Numbered from the stretch's first letter, positions 7,515 through 16,647 are shown. The stretch is DNA of 53,783 nucleotides from Flavobacteriaceae bacterium (GCA_028280265.1 JANQMD010000045.1:1-53783), one strand, 5' to 3'. Notes: generated from the letters alone by a model not told the origin. Made by a program: numbers and translations.

Positions 7515-8363
7515 TTATAGCGCTCCCCATTCTTTTAGCGAGTCTTTGTTCATCTTCATATAATCCGAATTTCCAGCTTTAGTTGCCAGCTCCAGAGAAG
7601 TTTTCGCTGCTGCAATCGCTCCTTTTTTGTTTCCTGCTTTCGCATGAATTAAAGATTGTTGTCTGTAGTACCAAAAACGAGGTTGTTTTTTGGTCATTGC
7701 AATGGCTTTATCAATCCATTTCACAGCTTGTTGAATGTCTTTTCCTTCAGTCTTATAGTATACAGCTGCTGCATAGTAATCATTAGCAGATGGTCCGGCC
7801 ATTGTTTTTTCTATGGAAGCTAAAACAGCTTTTTCTGTTGGAGTTTCAAACTGAATTCCTACATATGCTTTCTCCCAAAGAATACCGATCACAGCAGAGT
7901 TGTTTGTTAAATCATCAAAAGTCATGGTAAAGGTTTCAATATTCATGGGCATTGGAACCACATCTGCACTAGCTTTTACAACAACTTTGCTATCGTCCCA
8001 TTTTCTTGGCGTTCCCCAATTGTTAGCATCAGAATAGAACATTACTTCCCATTTGTCTTTATTTGGAATGGTATAAATAGCATAAGAACCTGCTTTTAAC
8101 GTTTGTCCGTTTACAGTAACATCCGTACTAAAAGTAATTTTGGTATTGGCATTGGCACCCGTTCTCCAAACTTTTCCAAAAGGAACTAGATCTCCATAGA
8201 TGGCTCTTCCTTTCATTCCTGGTCTTGAAAATTCTAGTGTTACATCGGTTAAACCTACCTTTTGTTCAATTTTAGAAAAAGGACTTGGTTGTGGTGTTTC
8301 AATTTGTGCGCTAGCTGTGTAAGTAAAAGCGACAAAGCACACCATAAAAAATAATTTTTTCAT
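7515..8363 (-). CDS. DUF2911 family exported protein with TPR-like C-terminus
   Basis: This is an exported protein of unknown function. Residues 1-19 are a Sec signal peptide (MKKLFFMVCFVAFTYTASAQ). The body matches the DUF2911 family as I know it: PSPFSKIEQKVGLTDV, then VWRTGANANTKITFSTDV and GSYAIYTIP. The C-terminal third (about 190-280) has helix-rich segments resembling a TPR tail (WIDKAIAMTKKQPRFWYYR). The 282-residue length is usual for flavobacterial members. It is transcribed alone, convergent with the GNAT gene. No enzymatic residues are known for the family. Confidence 0.85.
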   Translation of the reverse strand: MKKLFFMVCFVAFTYTASAQIETPQPSPFSKIEQKVGLTDVTLEFSRPGMKGRAIYGDLVPFGKVWRTGANANTKITFSTDVTVNGQTLKAGSYAIYTIPNKDKWEVMFYSDANNWGTPRKWDDSKVVVKASADVVPMPMNIETFTMTFDDLTNNSAVIGILWEKAYVGIQFETPTEKAVLASIEKTMAGPSANDYYAAAVYYKTEGKDIQQAVKWIDKAIAMTKKQPRFWYYRQQSLIHAKAGNKKGAIAAAKTSLELATKAGNSDYMKMNKDSLKEWGAL

Positions 8364-8710
8364 CGATTAATTAGTTTTGTTTTAATTCAATTGCGTAAAA
8401 ATACGATTAATTCAAGGGCATATTCGTAAGATACTGTTAATTCTTTCTTGAGAAGAAAGACCTTTAGAAGCAAGAAAAAAGACGCTACTTAATCTAACCA
8501 GATTATTAGTAATAGTGATCCTTGCAAAAGGGTTTGATCTTTATGTGACATTGAATTTCTTTCCACTCAAAAATTTTCATCCAATGTCGAACTTTTTGTA
8601 AAATCAATTCTACTAAGATCTTATTACTAAATAAATTGTCTTGAATCGTGATTCTAAACATCTAACAATCTTATGATCTAAAAATCCAAGAACCTAATAA
8701 TCTGGAGAAT
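8364..8710. other. Gene-free intergenic stretch
   Basis: These 347 bases contain no convincing reading frame. The 8650-8702 end holds degenerate ATCTAA/CTAATAATC-type short repeats similar to those at about 150-180. A short hairpin (AATCT-AACC-AGATT) lies near 8492-8506. I see no RNA gene. Confidence 0.5.
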
Positions 8711-10912
8711 CTATTCGCCTGGGCGATACGTTCTTTTCGCATTTTTTAGGACATCTTCTTTGTAATAATGAACATCTTTAAATTGACCATCAGCATAACG
8801 CTGAGCTTGATCACTAAAGTGAGGAGAGTTGGGATCTCCACTCTGACCTCCAGCCAGCATCGTTTTTGCCTTCACAGTATCTCCAAATTCCACCACAGCT
8901 ACAAAGCTATTTCCAGATGTGCCGTATTGTCGTTTGGTATTTTCACCAAAACGAGTTCCATAAGAAGCCAAAGCACCCCACCTTCCTGAAGCCATTCCTA
9001 CAGCAATGCTTGGTTTGTTATCATCAAACTCTTGGAAAATTTTCCCGTCGTTTCTCTGATAACGATTGAATTCTCCCCAGGGAGTCTTCCAGCTTCCGAA
9101 ATCAGCTTCCAGTTTTGCAATTGCCTGCCTAAAAATTTCAATACGCTCTTTATAGGGTGATTTTTCACTCATATACTCAAAACGTTGCAATCTGTTCATG
9201 CGTTTGTTTCCTGTCATTCTAGGGACTTTTCCAGATCTGTAGTAAGCATTTACATAAAATTGAGTCAAAGTCATAGAAACCGAGTTTATAGAAACTGTAA
9301 AATCCCATTTCTTTAAAAGTTGAATTGCTTCACGAACTTTAGAATCTTTTATAGACGATTTTCCAGTAGCTTCCAACAAACCTCTCATCAACATTTCTGC
9401 TCCAGGTAAATAAGGATCGTATGCCAAGTCTATTAAGGAATCTAATGTCAAATCTTTGGCTTTGGTTAACAAAGGAATGGCATGCATTCCTCTAAAATTC
9501 TCTGGAAAAGAAGTCATATAAGTAGGGTAGTCTTCTTTTTTAGGACTGTGTTCAGCTGCAGCAGTAAAAGGTGTGGAATTACAATTTTGTATCCACCCAT
9601 TTGGCGGATTCTTTACAAGGATGTTGTCCTCTAAACTGTGTAACCCCTGCCAATCTGTTTCAGGATTGCTACCGTCTACAGGTTGTGTGTAATCAAATTT
9701 CTCGCTACGTTTTGGAATGAAATTTCCATGATAATAAGCGATGGTTCCATCGGCATCTGCATAAACTGTATTGTTGGATGAGTTGGTTCTGATATCCATC
9801 ATTTTATGAAACTCATCGTGATTCGATTTTTTTGTTCTGGTAAAAGATTGCTCCAAGGCCTTTACAGGACTCCACATGAGTGCAGTAGCTATCCATTTAT
9901 CACCTTCTTTATGTGTAATGGGACCGTGATGTGTTCGATACATCATAAAATCTTTGGAAGACACCCCTGAATCAGTTTTATAATTTAACGAAACTTCAAT
10001 CGAATCAACAGGTCGTAGTTCATTTCCATATTTATAAAAAGTTCCTTTTTCATTTTTTACAATAGTTTCTGCAAACTCATCAATGATATCGGTACCTGTA
10101 GAGGTGTGCATCCAACCTGTCTTTTCATTGAAACCTTGGTAGATAAAAAATTGCCCCCAAGTAGTCGCTCCATAGGCGTTTAATCCTTCTTCACTTACCA
10201 CATGGTTTTCTCCTCTAAAAAAGAAAGAAGTATGTGGGTTGATTAACAGCATGGCATTCCCAGATTTGGTTTTCTTCCCAGAAATGGCAAAACCATTGGA
10301 ACCTCTCGGTTCATCGTCTTTCAAACGAATCAGACCTTCATGAATGGCTAAGTTAACTGTTGTATTCTGATTCCCGTAAAAAGCCGCGATTTTACGAGTA
10401 GAAACTCGTTCAATATCACCACCAATAGAACCTTCACTGAAATACATCGGCATCCAAGGTTCAAAATGTGTAAGCAGTTTTGGCGTGACTTCTGGGTGTG
10501 TTTTCAAATAGTAGTTGATGCCATCTGCAAAAGCTACACACAAATCCTGTAGCCATTTAGGACTATTTTCAAAATTCTTAATAGCTTCATTTTTTGTCAT
10601 ATACAAACGTGCTCTTAAGTCACTGTACAAAGCCTTTTCGCCTTCAACCTCAGCAAGTCGACCAATAGCCCATACATAATTTCGTTCTACGCGATTGAAA
10701 TCGTCTTCACATTGTGCGTACAGCATCCCAAAAACGGCATCTGCATCTGTCTTTCCATAGACATGAGCAATACCAAACTCATCACGAATAATCTCAGTGT
10801 TTTCTGACCGATGTTTCCATCTTTCTAACTCTGTTAAATTGCTGATATCTTCAGTTTTGGTGGCACAACTAGCCATCCAAAGTGATAGAAAAAGGATTGA
10901 GATTTTTTTCAT
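8711..10912 (-). CDS. Penicillin acylase-family Ntn hydrolase lipoprotein
   Basis: This is an exported amidohydrolase of the penicillin acylase family (relatives cleave penicillin G, acyl-homoserine lactones or other acyl amides). It begins with a lipoprotein signal, MKKISILFLSLWMASC, with the lipobox Cys at 16. Self-cleavage would expose the catalytic Ser205 in EPRGSNGFAISG, giving a small alpha and a large beta chain. Beta-chain motifs such as NPHTSFFFRGENH and the late TSGNSFVAVVEF fit the family. The 733 residues are normal length. It is divergent from the aquaporin gene. Quorum quenching is possible, but the substrate cannot be told from sequence. Confidence 0.88.
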   Translation of the reverse strand: MKKISILFLSLWMASCATKTEDISNLTELERWKHRSENTEIIRDEFGIAHVYGKTDADAVFGMLYAQCEDDFNRVERNYVWAIGRLAEVEGEKALYSDLRARLYMTKNEAIKNFENSPKWLQDLCVAFADGINYYLKTHPEVTPKLLTHFEPWMPMYFSEGSIGGDIERVSTRKIAAFYGNQNTTVNLAIHEGLIRLKDDEPRGSNGFAISGKKTKSGNAMLLINPHTSFFFRGENHVVSEEGLNAYGATTWGQFFIYQGFNEKTGWMHTSTGTDIIDEFAETIVKNEKGTFYKYGNELRPVDSIEVSLNYKTDSGVSSKDFMMYRTHHGPITHKEGDKWIATALMWSPVKALEQSFTRTKKSNHDEFHKMMDIRTNSSNNTVYADADGTIAYYHGNFIPKRSEKFDYTQPVDGSNPETDWQGLHSLEDNILVKNPPNGWIQNCNSTPFTAAAEHSPKKEDYPTYMTSFPENFRGMHAIPLLTKAKDLTLDSLIDLAYDPYLPGAEMLMRGLLEATGKSSIKDSKVREAIQLLKKWDFTVSINSVSMTLTQFYVNAYYRSGKVPRMTGNKRMNRLQRFEYMSEKSPYKERIEIFRQAIAKLEADFGSWKTPWGEFNRYQRNDGKIFQEFDDNKPSIAVGMASGRWGALASYGTRFGENTKRQYGTSGNSFVAVVEFGDTVKAKTMLAGGQSGDPNSPHFSDQAQRYADGQFKDVHYYKEDVLKNAKRTYRPGE

Positions 10913-10978
10913 GATGCGGTGTGTTGATTCGACGAACTAAGATAAGAAAAGATGATAGAAACTTAACATAAGGAAATG

Positions 10979-10986
10979 TATCTTTG
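10979..10986 (+). promoter_or_regulatory. -7 box upstream of the aquaporin gene
   Basis: TATCTTTG matches the Bacteroidetes -7 consensus exactly, 89 bases before the aquaporin start and 22 before a 16-codon upstream frame. No good -33 TTTG is visible at the normal spacing. Confidence 0.45.
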
Positions 10987-11007
10987 TCCTTATTCAAAGA
11001 TTGAAAG

Positions 11008-11058
11008 ATGAAACATTTAAAGAAAATAACGAGTTCTTGGGATGCTTTCAACGTATAA
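11008..11058 (+). CDS. Possible 16-residue leader peptide
   Basis: ATG at 11008 opens MKHLKKITSSWDAFNV, ending in TAA 16 bases before the aquaporin ATG. It lies just downstream of a perfect -7 box, so it would be the first frame on the transcript. It is short enough to arise by chance, and no regulatory codon run is evident. I report it only as a candidate upstream frame. Confidence 0.3.
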   Translation: MKHLKKITSSWDAFNV

Positions 11059-11074
11059 ATTTTAAATCTCTTAA

Positions 11075-11737
11075 ATGAAAAATTATATTGCTGAATTCAT
11101 AGGCACCTTTGCAATGATTTTTTGCGGGACAGGAGCGATGACGATTAATGAGGTAACTGGAGGTGATGTAACGCATGTAGGAATTGGAATTACTTGGGGA
11201 TTGATTGTCATGGCAATGATTTATGCCTTTGGAGAAATCTCTGGAGCGCACTTTAATCCAGCTGTAACCATAGCTTTTGCTTATGCCAAAAAGTTCGCTT
11301 GGAAAGAAGTTCCAAAATATATATTTTTTCAAGTTTTAGGAGCTTTTGCAGCGAGTCTCTTGCTCTTTTGGTTATTTCCAGAAAGTAAATTGTTAGGATC
11401 AACCATTCCTTCAGTTGATGTGTGGAGAGCATTTGTCTTGGAGTTGTTGCTAACCTTCTTTTTAATGGTGGTAATTATTAATGTGTCGACAGGGAGTAAG
11501 GAGGTAGGAATGATGGCCGGTATAGCGGTTGGTGCAGTGGTTTTATTAGAGGCAATATTTGCAGGTCCCATTACCAACGCTTCTATGAATCCAGCGAGAT
11601 CATTAGCTCCTAATATTGTTTCTGGGAATGTACAAGGATTGTGGTTGTATATGATAGCTCCTGTAATTGGAGCCTTGCTAGCTGTGGTAAGTTGTAAGTT
11701 GGTAAAAGACGATCAGTGTTGCGATGAAGAATGTTAG
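11075..11737 (+). CDS. Aquaporin (MIP family channel)
   Basis: This is an inner-membrane channel of the MIP family for water or small neutral solutes. The 220 residues contain six hydrophobic segments and the two pore motifs, HFNPAVT near residue 58 and SMNPARSLAP near 170, plus the family's N-terminal signature (AEFIGTFAMIFCGTGA). The compact length and the second motif NPARS fit the AqpZ-like water-channel branch better than the longer GlpF branch, but selectivity-filter residues were not modelled. The Cys-rich tail (DDQCCDEEC) is unusual. The next gene starts 14 bases before this stop codon. Confidence 0.92.
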   Translation: MKNYIAEFIGTFAMIFCGTGAMTINEVTGGDVTHVGIGITWGLIVMAMIYAFGEISGAHFNPAVTIAFAYAKKFAWKEVPKYIFFQVLGAFAASLLLFWLFPESKLLGSTIPSVDVWRAFVLELLLTFFLMVVIINVSTGSKEVGMMAGIAVGAVVLLEAIFAGPITNASMNPARSLAPNIVSGNVQGLWLYMIAPVIGALLAVVSCKLVKDDQCCDEEC

Positions 11738-12482
11738 TATCCTGGGTTGTGGATGGTTGGGCAAACCGCTAGCAATTTCATTATTGGAATCAGGATTTTT
11801 AGTGAAAGGATCTACAACCACAGAGTCTAAATTGGCTAGTTTAGAAGCTGTAGGAATCGATTCTTATTTGGTGGATATCGAAGATTATGAAGAGTTTGAA
11901 CCTTTTTTAGATACGGATATTCTCATTATTGCTATTACTACTAAAAACATCGAAGCCTACGAACGTTTGATTGGACAATTAGAGAATAGCTCTGTTCAGA
12001 AAGTCATCTTTATCAGCTCTACATCTGTTTATCCGAATACAAACTCGGTAGTTACTGAGGATAATGAATTGATAAAAAAACCGTTAACTGAAATTGAGAA
12101 GCTTTTTAGAAACAATTCTTATTTTGAAACGACCATTTTACGCTTTGCGGGATTGTTTGGCCCGAACAGACATCCGGGTAATTGGTTTGGAAGTCGACCC
12201 ATACCTCAACCAGATGGTTTTGTAAACATGATTCATCAAGAGGATTGTATTGAAATTATCCATCAAATTATAGATCAAAATTGCTGGAATGAGACTTTTA
12301 ATGCCTGTTCCAATCACCATCCAACGAGACACGATTTTTATACGAATGCTAGGAAACAATTAGAGTTGGAAGCTCCCGTTTTTAAAGAAGAGGATAGATT
12401 GTCTTATAAAATTATTAGTTCTAAAAAGTTACAAGAAACCTTGGACTATCAGTTTCTTCATGATGATTTGTTGGGTATTTGA
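11724..12482 (+). CDS. NAD(P)-binding epimerase/SDR-like protein (YeeZ-like)
   Basis: This is a probable NAD(P)-dependent oxidoreductase or epimerase of the extended SDR type. The N-terminus MKNVSILGCGWLGKPLA carries a GxGxxG Rossmann motif. FISSTSVYP near residues 94-102 and LRFAGLFGPNRHP near 137 match the SDR Ser/Tyr region and the sugar-epimerase-like middle. At 252 residues it resembles YeeZ-type proteins of uncertain role. It overlaps the aquaporin gene, so co-translation is likely. Nothing indicates its substrate. Confidence 0.8.
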   Translation: MKNVSILGCGWLGKPLAISLLESGFLVKGSTTTESKLASLEAVGIDSYLVDIEDYEEFEPFLDTDILIIAITTKNIEAYERLIGQLENSSVQKVIFISSTSVYPNTNSVVTEDNELIKKPLTEIEKLFRNNSYFETTILRFAGLFGPNRHPGNWFGSRPIPQPDGFVNMIHQEDCIEIIHQIIDQNCWNETFNACSNHHPTRHDFYTNARKQLELEAPVFKEEDRLSYKIISSKKLQETLDYQFLHDDLLGI

Positions 12483-12524
12483 TCAACCTCCCTTAATTTA
12501 AATAATAAGTGTTAACTTGTATTG

Positions 12525-13310
12525 ATGTCCAATACGAGAGATAATTTTTCAAAACTTACAAAAGAAATTCTTGCCAAAAGGGTTGGTTACAAATGTTCAA
12601 ATCCGACCTGTAGGAAAATGACTGTTGGTCCGCATACAAGAGAAGATAAAACTATAAACTTAGGAGTAGCAGCTCATATTACTGCAGCTTCTATAGGTGG
12701 ACCACGATTCAATGAGGATTTGGAACCTGAACAAAGAAAGAGTATTCGAAATGCTATTTGGTTGTGCCAAAATTGTGCCAAATTAATCGATTCTGATATT
12801 TACAATTATTCTGTCGACGAACTTTTAAGTTGGAAAATTAATGCTGAGGGTGAATCTATGTCATTAGTATTAGATTCTAATGATTCCACAAATAGTCTTT
12901 TTGATGATAGAATCAAAGTTTATGAGAAACTTTACTATGAAATCAGAGAAGCTGATAATATTGTAAGAGAGTTGATTGAGCTTGAAAATATTTCTGAATC
13001 AGAAAAAAAAGAAATAATATATTATGTAGGGCTACAAATTGCAAAATTCACTGATGACAATAGTTTTTACTTACAGAATGAGATTGTAATTCAATGTATT
13101 GGTACTTTTATAGGTGTAGATGATATTTTTGATAGTGATAAACTTGTAGGAAAAGAGAATTTGGAATTATATAGAAAAAATATCAGAGCTACTCAAAAGC
13201 TTTTAAAATCTGTTAATTCTAAAGGAATAATAGATGTCACTTTAAAAACCCCCATAATGGAATATTACTCAGAGTTGGTTAAAGAACAGAAAAAGAATGA
13301 TTTTTTGTAA
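12525..13310 (+). CDS. HNH/zinc-finger nuclease-like protein
   Basis: The N-terminal 110 residues resemble an HNH-type metal-finger: CSNPTCRK near residue 25, AAHITAASIGGPRF with the central His near 49, and AIWLCQNCAKLID near 75. These are the paired Cys and His positions of HNH nucleases often found in accessory or defence genes. The remaining 150 residues are charged, helical and unrecognised. The body is markedly more AT-rich than its neighbours. It lies between a housekeeping-like gene and a repeat-rich convergent junction, which suggests acquisition by transfer. ATG at 12525 is preferred; a TTG at 12522 is also in frame. The target is unknown. Confidence 0.65.
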   Translation: MSNTRDNFSKLTKEILAKRVGYKCSNPTCRKMTVGPHTREDKTINLGVAAHITAASIGGPRFNEDLEPEQRKSIRNAIWLCQNCAKLIDSDIYNYSVDELLSWKINAEGESMSLVLDSNDSTNSLFDDRIKVYEKLYYEIREADNIVRELIELENISESEKKEIIYYVGLQIAKFTDDNSFYLQNEIVIQCIGTFIGVDDIFDSDKLVGKENLELYRKNIRATQKLLKSVNSKGIIDVTLKTPIMEYYSELVKEQKKNDFL

Positions 13311-13313
13311 TAT

Positions 13314-13348
13314 CAACCAACAACCAACAACCAACAACCAACAACCAA
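13314..13348. repeat. Tandem heptamer repeat (CAACCAA)5
   Basis: Five perfect head-to-tail copies of CAACCAA begin six bases after the stop codon of the HNH gene, followed by a partial copy. It is adjacent to a REP-like element. Such heptamers can vary in copy number by slippage. Confidence 0.9.
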
Positions 13349-13353
13349 CAACT

Positions 13354-13380
13354 TTCACACTGAGCGTAGTCGAAGTGAAC
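13354..13380. repeat. REP-like hairpin between convergent genes
   Basis: TTCAC and GTGAA form the outer arms around ACTGAGCGTAGTCGAA, which carries the GAGCGnAGTCGA core of the repeat family. It lies between the convergent HNH and GldF-GldG genes and may end transcription on either strand. Confidence 0.6.
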
Positions 13381-13382
13381 AA

Positions 13383-15737
13383 CTAAGAACTATATCTCCG
13401 TTTCCTCAAATAATTGAATCCAAATCCAAAAGCAATTAACAGAACTATAGGTAAGACAACATTTAAAAATTGCCAAAACCCTCGTTCTTGATAAGCTTTT
13501 TGTTTGTCTAGGGTATTTATTTGTAACGATTTATTTCTGAGGTCAATCAAGCCTGTGTCATCCAGCAAATAATCGACAGCATTGAGTAAAAAATCTTTGT
13601 TGCCAAACTGTTCACCCGTCCACTTATCTATAGACAAATCATAAGGTTGCCCTTTTAAAATTTGATTTTTACCAACATCTCCGTCAGCAATCACAATCAT
13701 TTTATTTTTGGTGCTTTTACTTTGATAGGATGGAAGATCGAAAGGTTTGATACGATTGGCATACATGGAAGTAAATTGCCCTTCTAGCAAAACACCCAAC
13801 AATTGATAGCCCGATTGGTAATCTTCTTGTTTGGGTTCTTCAGAAATACTTTGTAAGTCAATCAAACTAGGTGTTCCTACTTTTTTGGTCAGCAAAGAAC
13901 TCACTAAAAGAGGCGTCTTTTGGATATCATTCTGAAGCGTGTCTATCTGATTGGCAAATTGCAATCGTACTGGAGCAACATTTTTGGTAATAGGATGATT
14001 TGGATTCCCATTGACCAATGGATCGTAAAACCAAGTAAATTGCTCGTACTGCGGTTGATTTCCAACATTGCCAGAAACCAGAGTGATTTTCGATGCATAT
14101 AAATCTTGCACAAGCTGATTGTTAATACGAATTCCGTAAGAGAAAAATAGATCTGTTAGATTCAAATCTCTCGGATACGCCAGCATACTTCCACTATTGT
14201 ACAAGCTATCGGTGTCTGCTTGAACATTTTCTAACATCCACAATGTTTTTCCTCCGTTCATTATAAATTGATCAAGGACCATTTTTTCTTTTTCGGAGAA
14301 GGCTTCTGAAGGTTTTGCAATAACAGCCAGATCGAAGTTTTGAATATCTTTTGAGGCTCTTTCGGGGTTGTTAGAAACAGAATCGAGTGTAAAAGCAACT
14401 AAGGGATATTTTTCTCGCACTTTGCTAAGGAAAGAATACAATCGGATGTCTTCCAATTCACCATTTCCTTTTAAAATTGCGATTTTTTTGATACTTCTTA
14501 CAACCAGTTTTTGTATGGCACTGCTAAAGGAATATTCCAGACTTTCAATGGCTGCTTCAAATTGTTCCTCTTGAGATTGTACAATGCCATCGGGCAGTAA
14601 CGAAACGATGGCTTTACGGTTTTTATAGTCGATTTCGGCCCACGGGAAAATGACCAAATTGGATTGTTTTCCATTTTCCTCAACAGTCAGTTGACTTGGG
14701 TACATGCCAGACTTTACCAAGCGCTCTTGTTGCTCATCTGGATTTACAAACTGAATTCGAATGTTTGGGTTTTCAGCTCTTAACTCCTCTAAAAACTGAC
14801 GAGTTTCTACTTGTAATCTTTGAAATTCAGCAGGGAAATCGCCCTCTAAATACACACGAATGTTTAGTCGGTCTGTAGTATTTTCTAGAATATCTGTTGT
14901 TACGGAAGATAGCGTGTACCTTCCATCTTTTGTGATGTCATATCGCTGATAAAACCCTTGGTTTAAGAAATTGATCAACAGAAGTCCAGCAATAAGAAGT
15001 ACTATGTGTTTTATTTTTTTATTGATTGAAATCTTTTGCTGGGTAATGAACAGAAAGAAGAAAATAAGACTCAAAAAGTAGGTAACATCTCTCGTATCGA
15101 TCACTCCACGACTAATGCTTTTAAAGTGCTCATTAATTCCAAAGAGTTTTACAGTATACTCTGAACCCTTAAATATACTAGCTGATGCATCAAACCCATA
15201 AAAAAGTAAAAAGGTGATAAACACGCCGACTAAAAACGAAACAATTTGATTCTTAGAAAACGTAGATGCAAATAGCCCTATGGCAGCATAAGAACCTGCG
15301 AGTAAAAACAATCCTAAATAGGATCCAATCGTACTTCCTAAATCAATATTTCCAGAAGGGCTACCCAATTGAAATGCGGTATATACATAGATAAAAGTAG
15401 GTGCAATAGCAATTAGAATCAGTAACAGCGAAGCCCAAAATTTACCCAGAACGATTTCCCAATTTGAAAGTGGAGTGGTTTTTAAAATTTCTATGGTTCC
15501 CGTTTGAAACTCATCGGCAAACATCTTCATCGTAAGTACAGGAATCAAAAACAAAAGCACCCAGGGAGCGAGATAAAAGAAGCTGTTAAGATCTGCAAAA
15601 CCCGCATTTAAAATATTAAAATCATCATCAAATATCCAAAGAAACAAACCATTGATGAGTAAAAAGAAACCAATTACTAAATACCCTATTGGAGAGGCAA
15701 AAAATGAATTGATTTCTTTTTTTAAAATGGATATCAT
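13383..15737 (-). CDS. gldG: GldF-GldG fusion, gliding-motility ABC transporter subunit
   Basis: This protein joins two components of the Gld ABC transporter needed for flavobacterial gliding. Residues 1-240 match GldF, an ABC-2-type permease with six membrane segments (MISILKKEINSFFASPIGYL, FADEFQTGTIEILKTTPLS). Residues about 245-784 match GldG, with an N-terminal anchor (ILLIAGLLLINFLNQGFY region), the YDITKDGRYTLSS motif, a periplasmic IFT52/GldG-like domain and a C-terminal span ending in basic residues. In Flavobacterium johnsoniae gldF and gldG are separate adjacent genes. Here the frame runs through the junction without a stop, and no second start is needed. The ATPase partner GldA is not in the window. 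Confidence 0.88.
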   Translation of the reverse strand: MISILKKEINSFFASPIGYLVIGFFLLINGLFLWIFDDDFNILNAGFADLNSFFYLAPWVLLFLIPVLTMKMFADEFQTGTIEILKTTPLSNWEIVLGKFWASLLLILIAIAPTFIYVYTAFQLGSPSGNIDLGSTIGSYLGLFLLAGSYAAIGLFASTFSKNQIVSFLVGVFITFLLFYGFDASASIFKGSEYTVKLFGINEHFKSISRGVIDTRDVTYFLSLIFFFLFITQQKISINKKIKHIVLLIAGLLLINFLNQGFYQRYDITKDGRYTLSSVTTDILENTTDRLNIRVYLEGDFPAEFQRLQVETRQFLEELRAENPNIRIQFVNPDEQQERLVKSGMYPSQLTVEENGKQSNLVIFPWAEIDYKNRKAIVSLLPDGIVQSQEEQFEAAIESLEYSFSSAIQKLVVRSIKKIAILKGNGELEDIRLYSFLSKVREKYPLVAFTLDSVSNNPERASKDIQNFDLAVIAKPSEAFSEKEKMVLDQFIMNGGKTLWMLENVQADTDSLYNSGSMLAYPRDLNLTDLFFSYGIRINNQLVQDLYASKITLVSGNVGNQPQYEQFTWFYDPLVNGNPNHPITKNVAPVRLQFANQIDTLQNDIQKTPLLVSSLLTKKVGTPSLIDLQSISEEPKQEDYQSGYQLLGVLLEGQFTSMYANRIKPFDLPSYQSKSTKNKMIVIADGDVGKNQILKGQPYDLSIDKWTGEQFGNKDFLLNAVDYLLDDTGLIDLRNKSLQINTLDKQKAYQERGFWQFLNVVLPIVLLIAFGFGFNYLRKRRYSS

Positions 15738-15743
15738 GAAAAA

Positions 15744-16340
15744 TTATAAAAAGATGAAAAAACCAACTGATGACGTGAGTCCACTTTGAGATTGCTCAAA
15801 AACACCAGTGTTGAATGAGTTCGTAGAGTCTGCATTTTGCTTTGTGTAATTTAAAAACAATTCAATAGAGAGAAATTTATTAATAAAAAATGCGCCACCA
15901 GCACTAATAAGGAAACTATTAAGGTCTGATGTTACATTTCCTAGAACTGGGGTGCCAAAAGGAGTAGTGGTAACAACATCACTTTTTATGCGGCCGAATC
16001 CATATCCAACTTGTCCAAATACACGAATATTTCCTTTTAAAAAATAATATTTTGCAAATGGAAGTGCTACAAATGAATTTGTCTTGGTATTGTTATCTGT
16101 TTTTGAACTGGAGAATGTTGTGTTTAAACCAATAGCTAAATTATCTATGATAAAATAGCCTCCTTCTGGAGCAATAATAATTTGTCTGGTTTCTGTTGTT
16201 ACATTGTTTCCAGTGGTTTTGATGGCAGAGTAATTAATGCCTGTAGAAGCACCAATTAAAAAATTGCCTTTTTCAGTTTGACCAAAAGCTGCAAAAGAAC
16301 TCAAGACTAAAATTGATAGTACTATTTTAAAAAATCTCAT
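15744..16340 (-). CDS. Outer membrane beta-barrel protein
   Basis: This is a probable small outer-membrane beta-barrel. Residues 1-20 are a Sec signal (MRFFKIVLSILVLSSFAAFG), and the rest alternates hydrophobic and polar residues in strand-like stretches (YFIIDNLAIGLNTTFSSS, IRVFGQVGYGFGR). It ends in FFIFL, an aromatic C-terminus that suits outer-membrane insertion. The 198-residue length fits the OmpW/OMP_b-brl type group, whose functions are diverse. It lies 6 bases downstream of its neighbour's start in the same direction as gldFG, but a shared role is not evident. Confidence 0.8.
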   Translation of the reverse strand: MRFFKIVLSILVLSSFAAFGQTEKGNFLIGASTGINYSAIKTTGNNVTTETRQIIIAPEGGYFIIDNLAIGLNTTFSSSKTDNNTKTNSFVALPFAKYYFLKGNIRVFGQVGYGFGRIKSDVVTTTPFGTPVLGNVTSDLNSFLISAGGAFFINKFLSIELFLNYTKQNADSTNSFNTGVFEQSQSGLTSSVGFFIFL

Positions 16341-16350
16341 AAGTTTTTAA

Positions 16351-16647
16351 TTATTTTAAAGAAACTAGTTTATCAACACTCCAAGCTTGTGGTCTGTCAT
16401 TAAACAATGCCTTTGTATCTTTCCATACTTTCATGAAGAGCTCTGATTTTCGATAATTCTCTAGATCATCTTCTCTATCCCAGTAACTATAGGTAAAGAA
16501 TACATTTTCGCTATTTTGATCCCTGTATAGTTCTAATAAACGGCATCCAGGACTATTTCGTATGTATTCTTTTTTCTCATTAAAAATAGCAAGAAATTGG
16601 TCAACATACTCTGGATGAAAGCTCATTTTAACAATTCTAACGAGCAT
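16351..16647 (-). CDS. Antibiotic biosynthesis monooxygenase (ABM) domain protein
   Basis: This is a 98-residue ferredoxin-like ABM-fold protein, here MLVRIVKMSFHPEYVDQFL at the N-terminus and VFFTYSYWDREDDLENYRKS in the middle, the usual hallmark of the YgiN/ABM group. Members include quinol monooxygenases and heme-degrading enzymes, and many have unknown roles. Its ATG overlaps the stop of the SAM-hydrolase gene upstream (shared base at 16647), so the two are probably co-translated. Confidence 0.85.
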   Translation of the reverse strand: MLVRIVKMSFHPEYVDQFLAIFNEKKEYIRNSPGCRLLELYRDQNSENVFFTYSYWDREDDLENYRKSELFMKVWKDTKALFNDRPQAWSVDKLVSLK

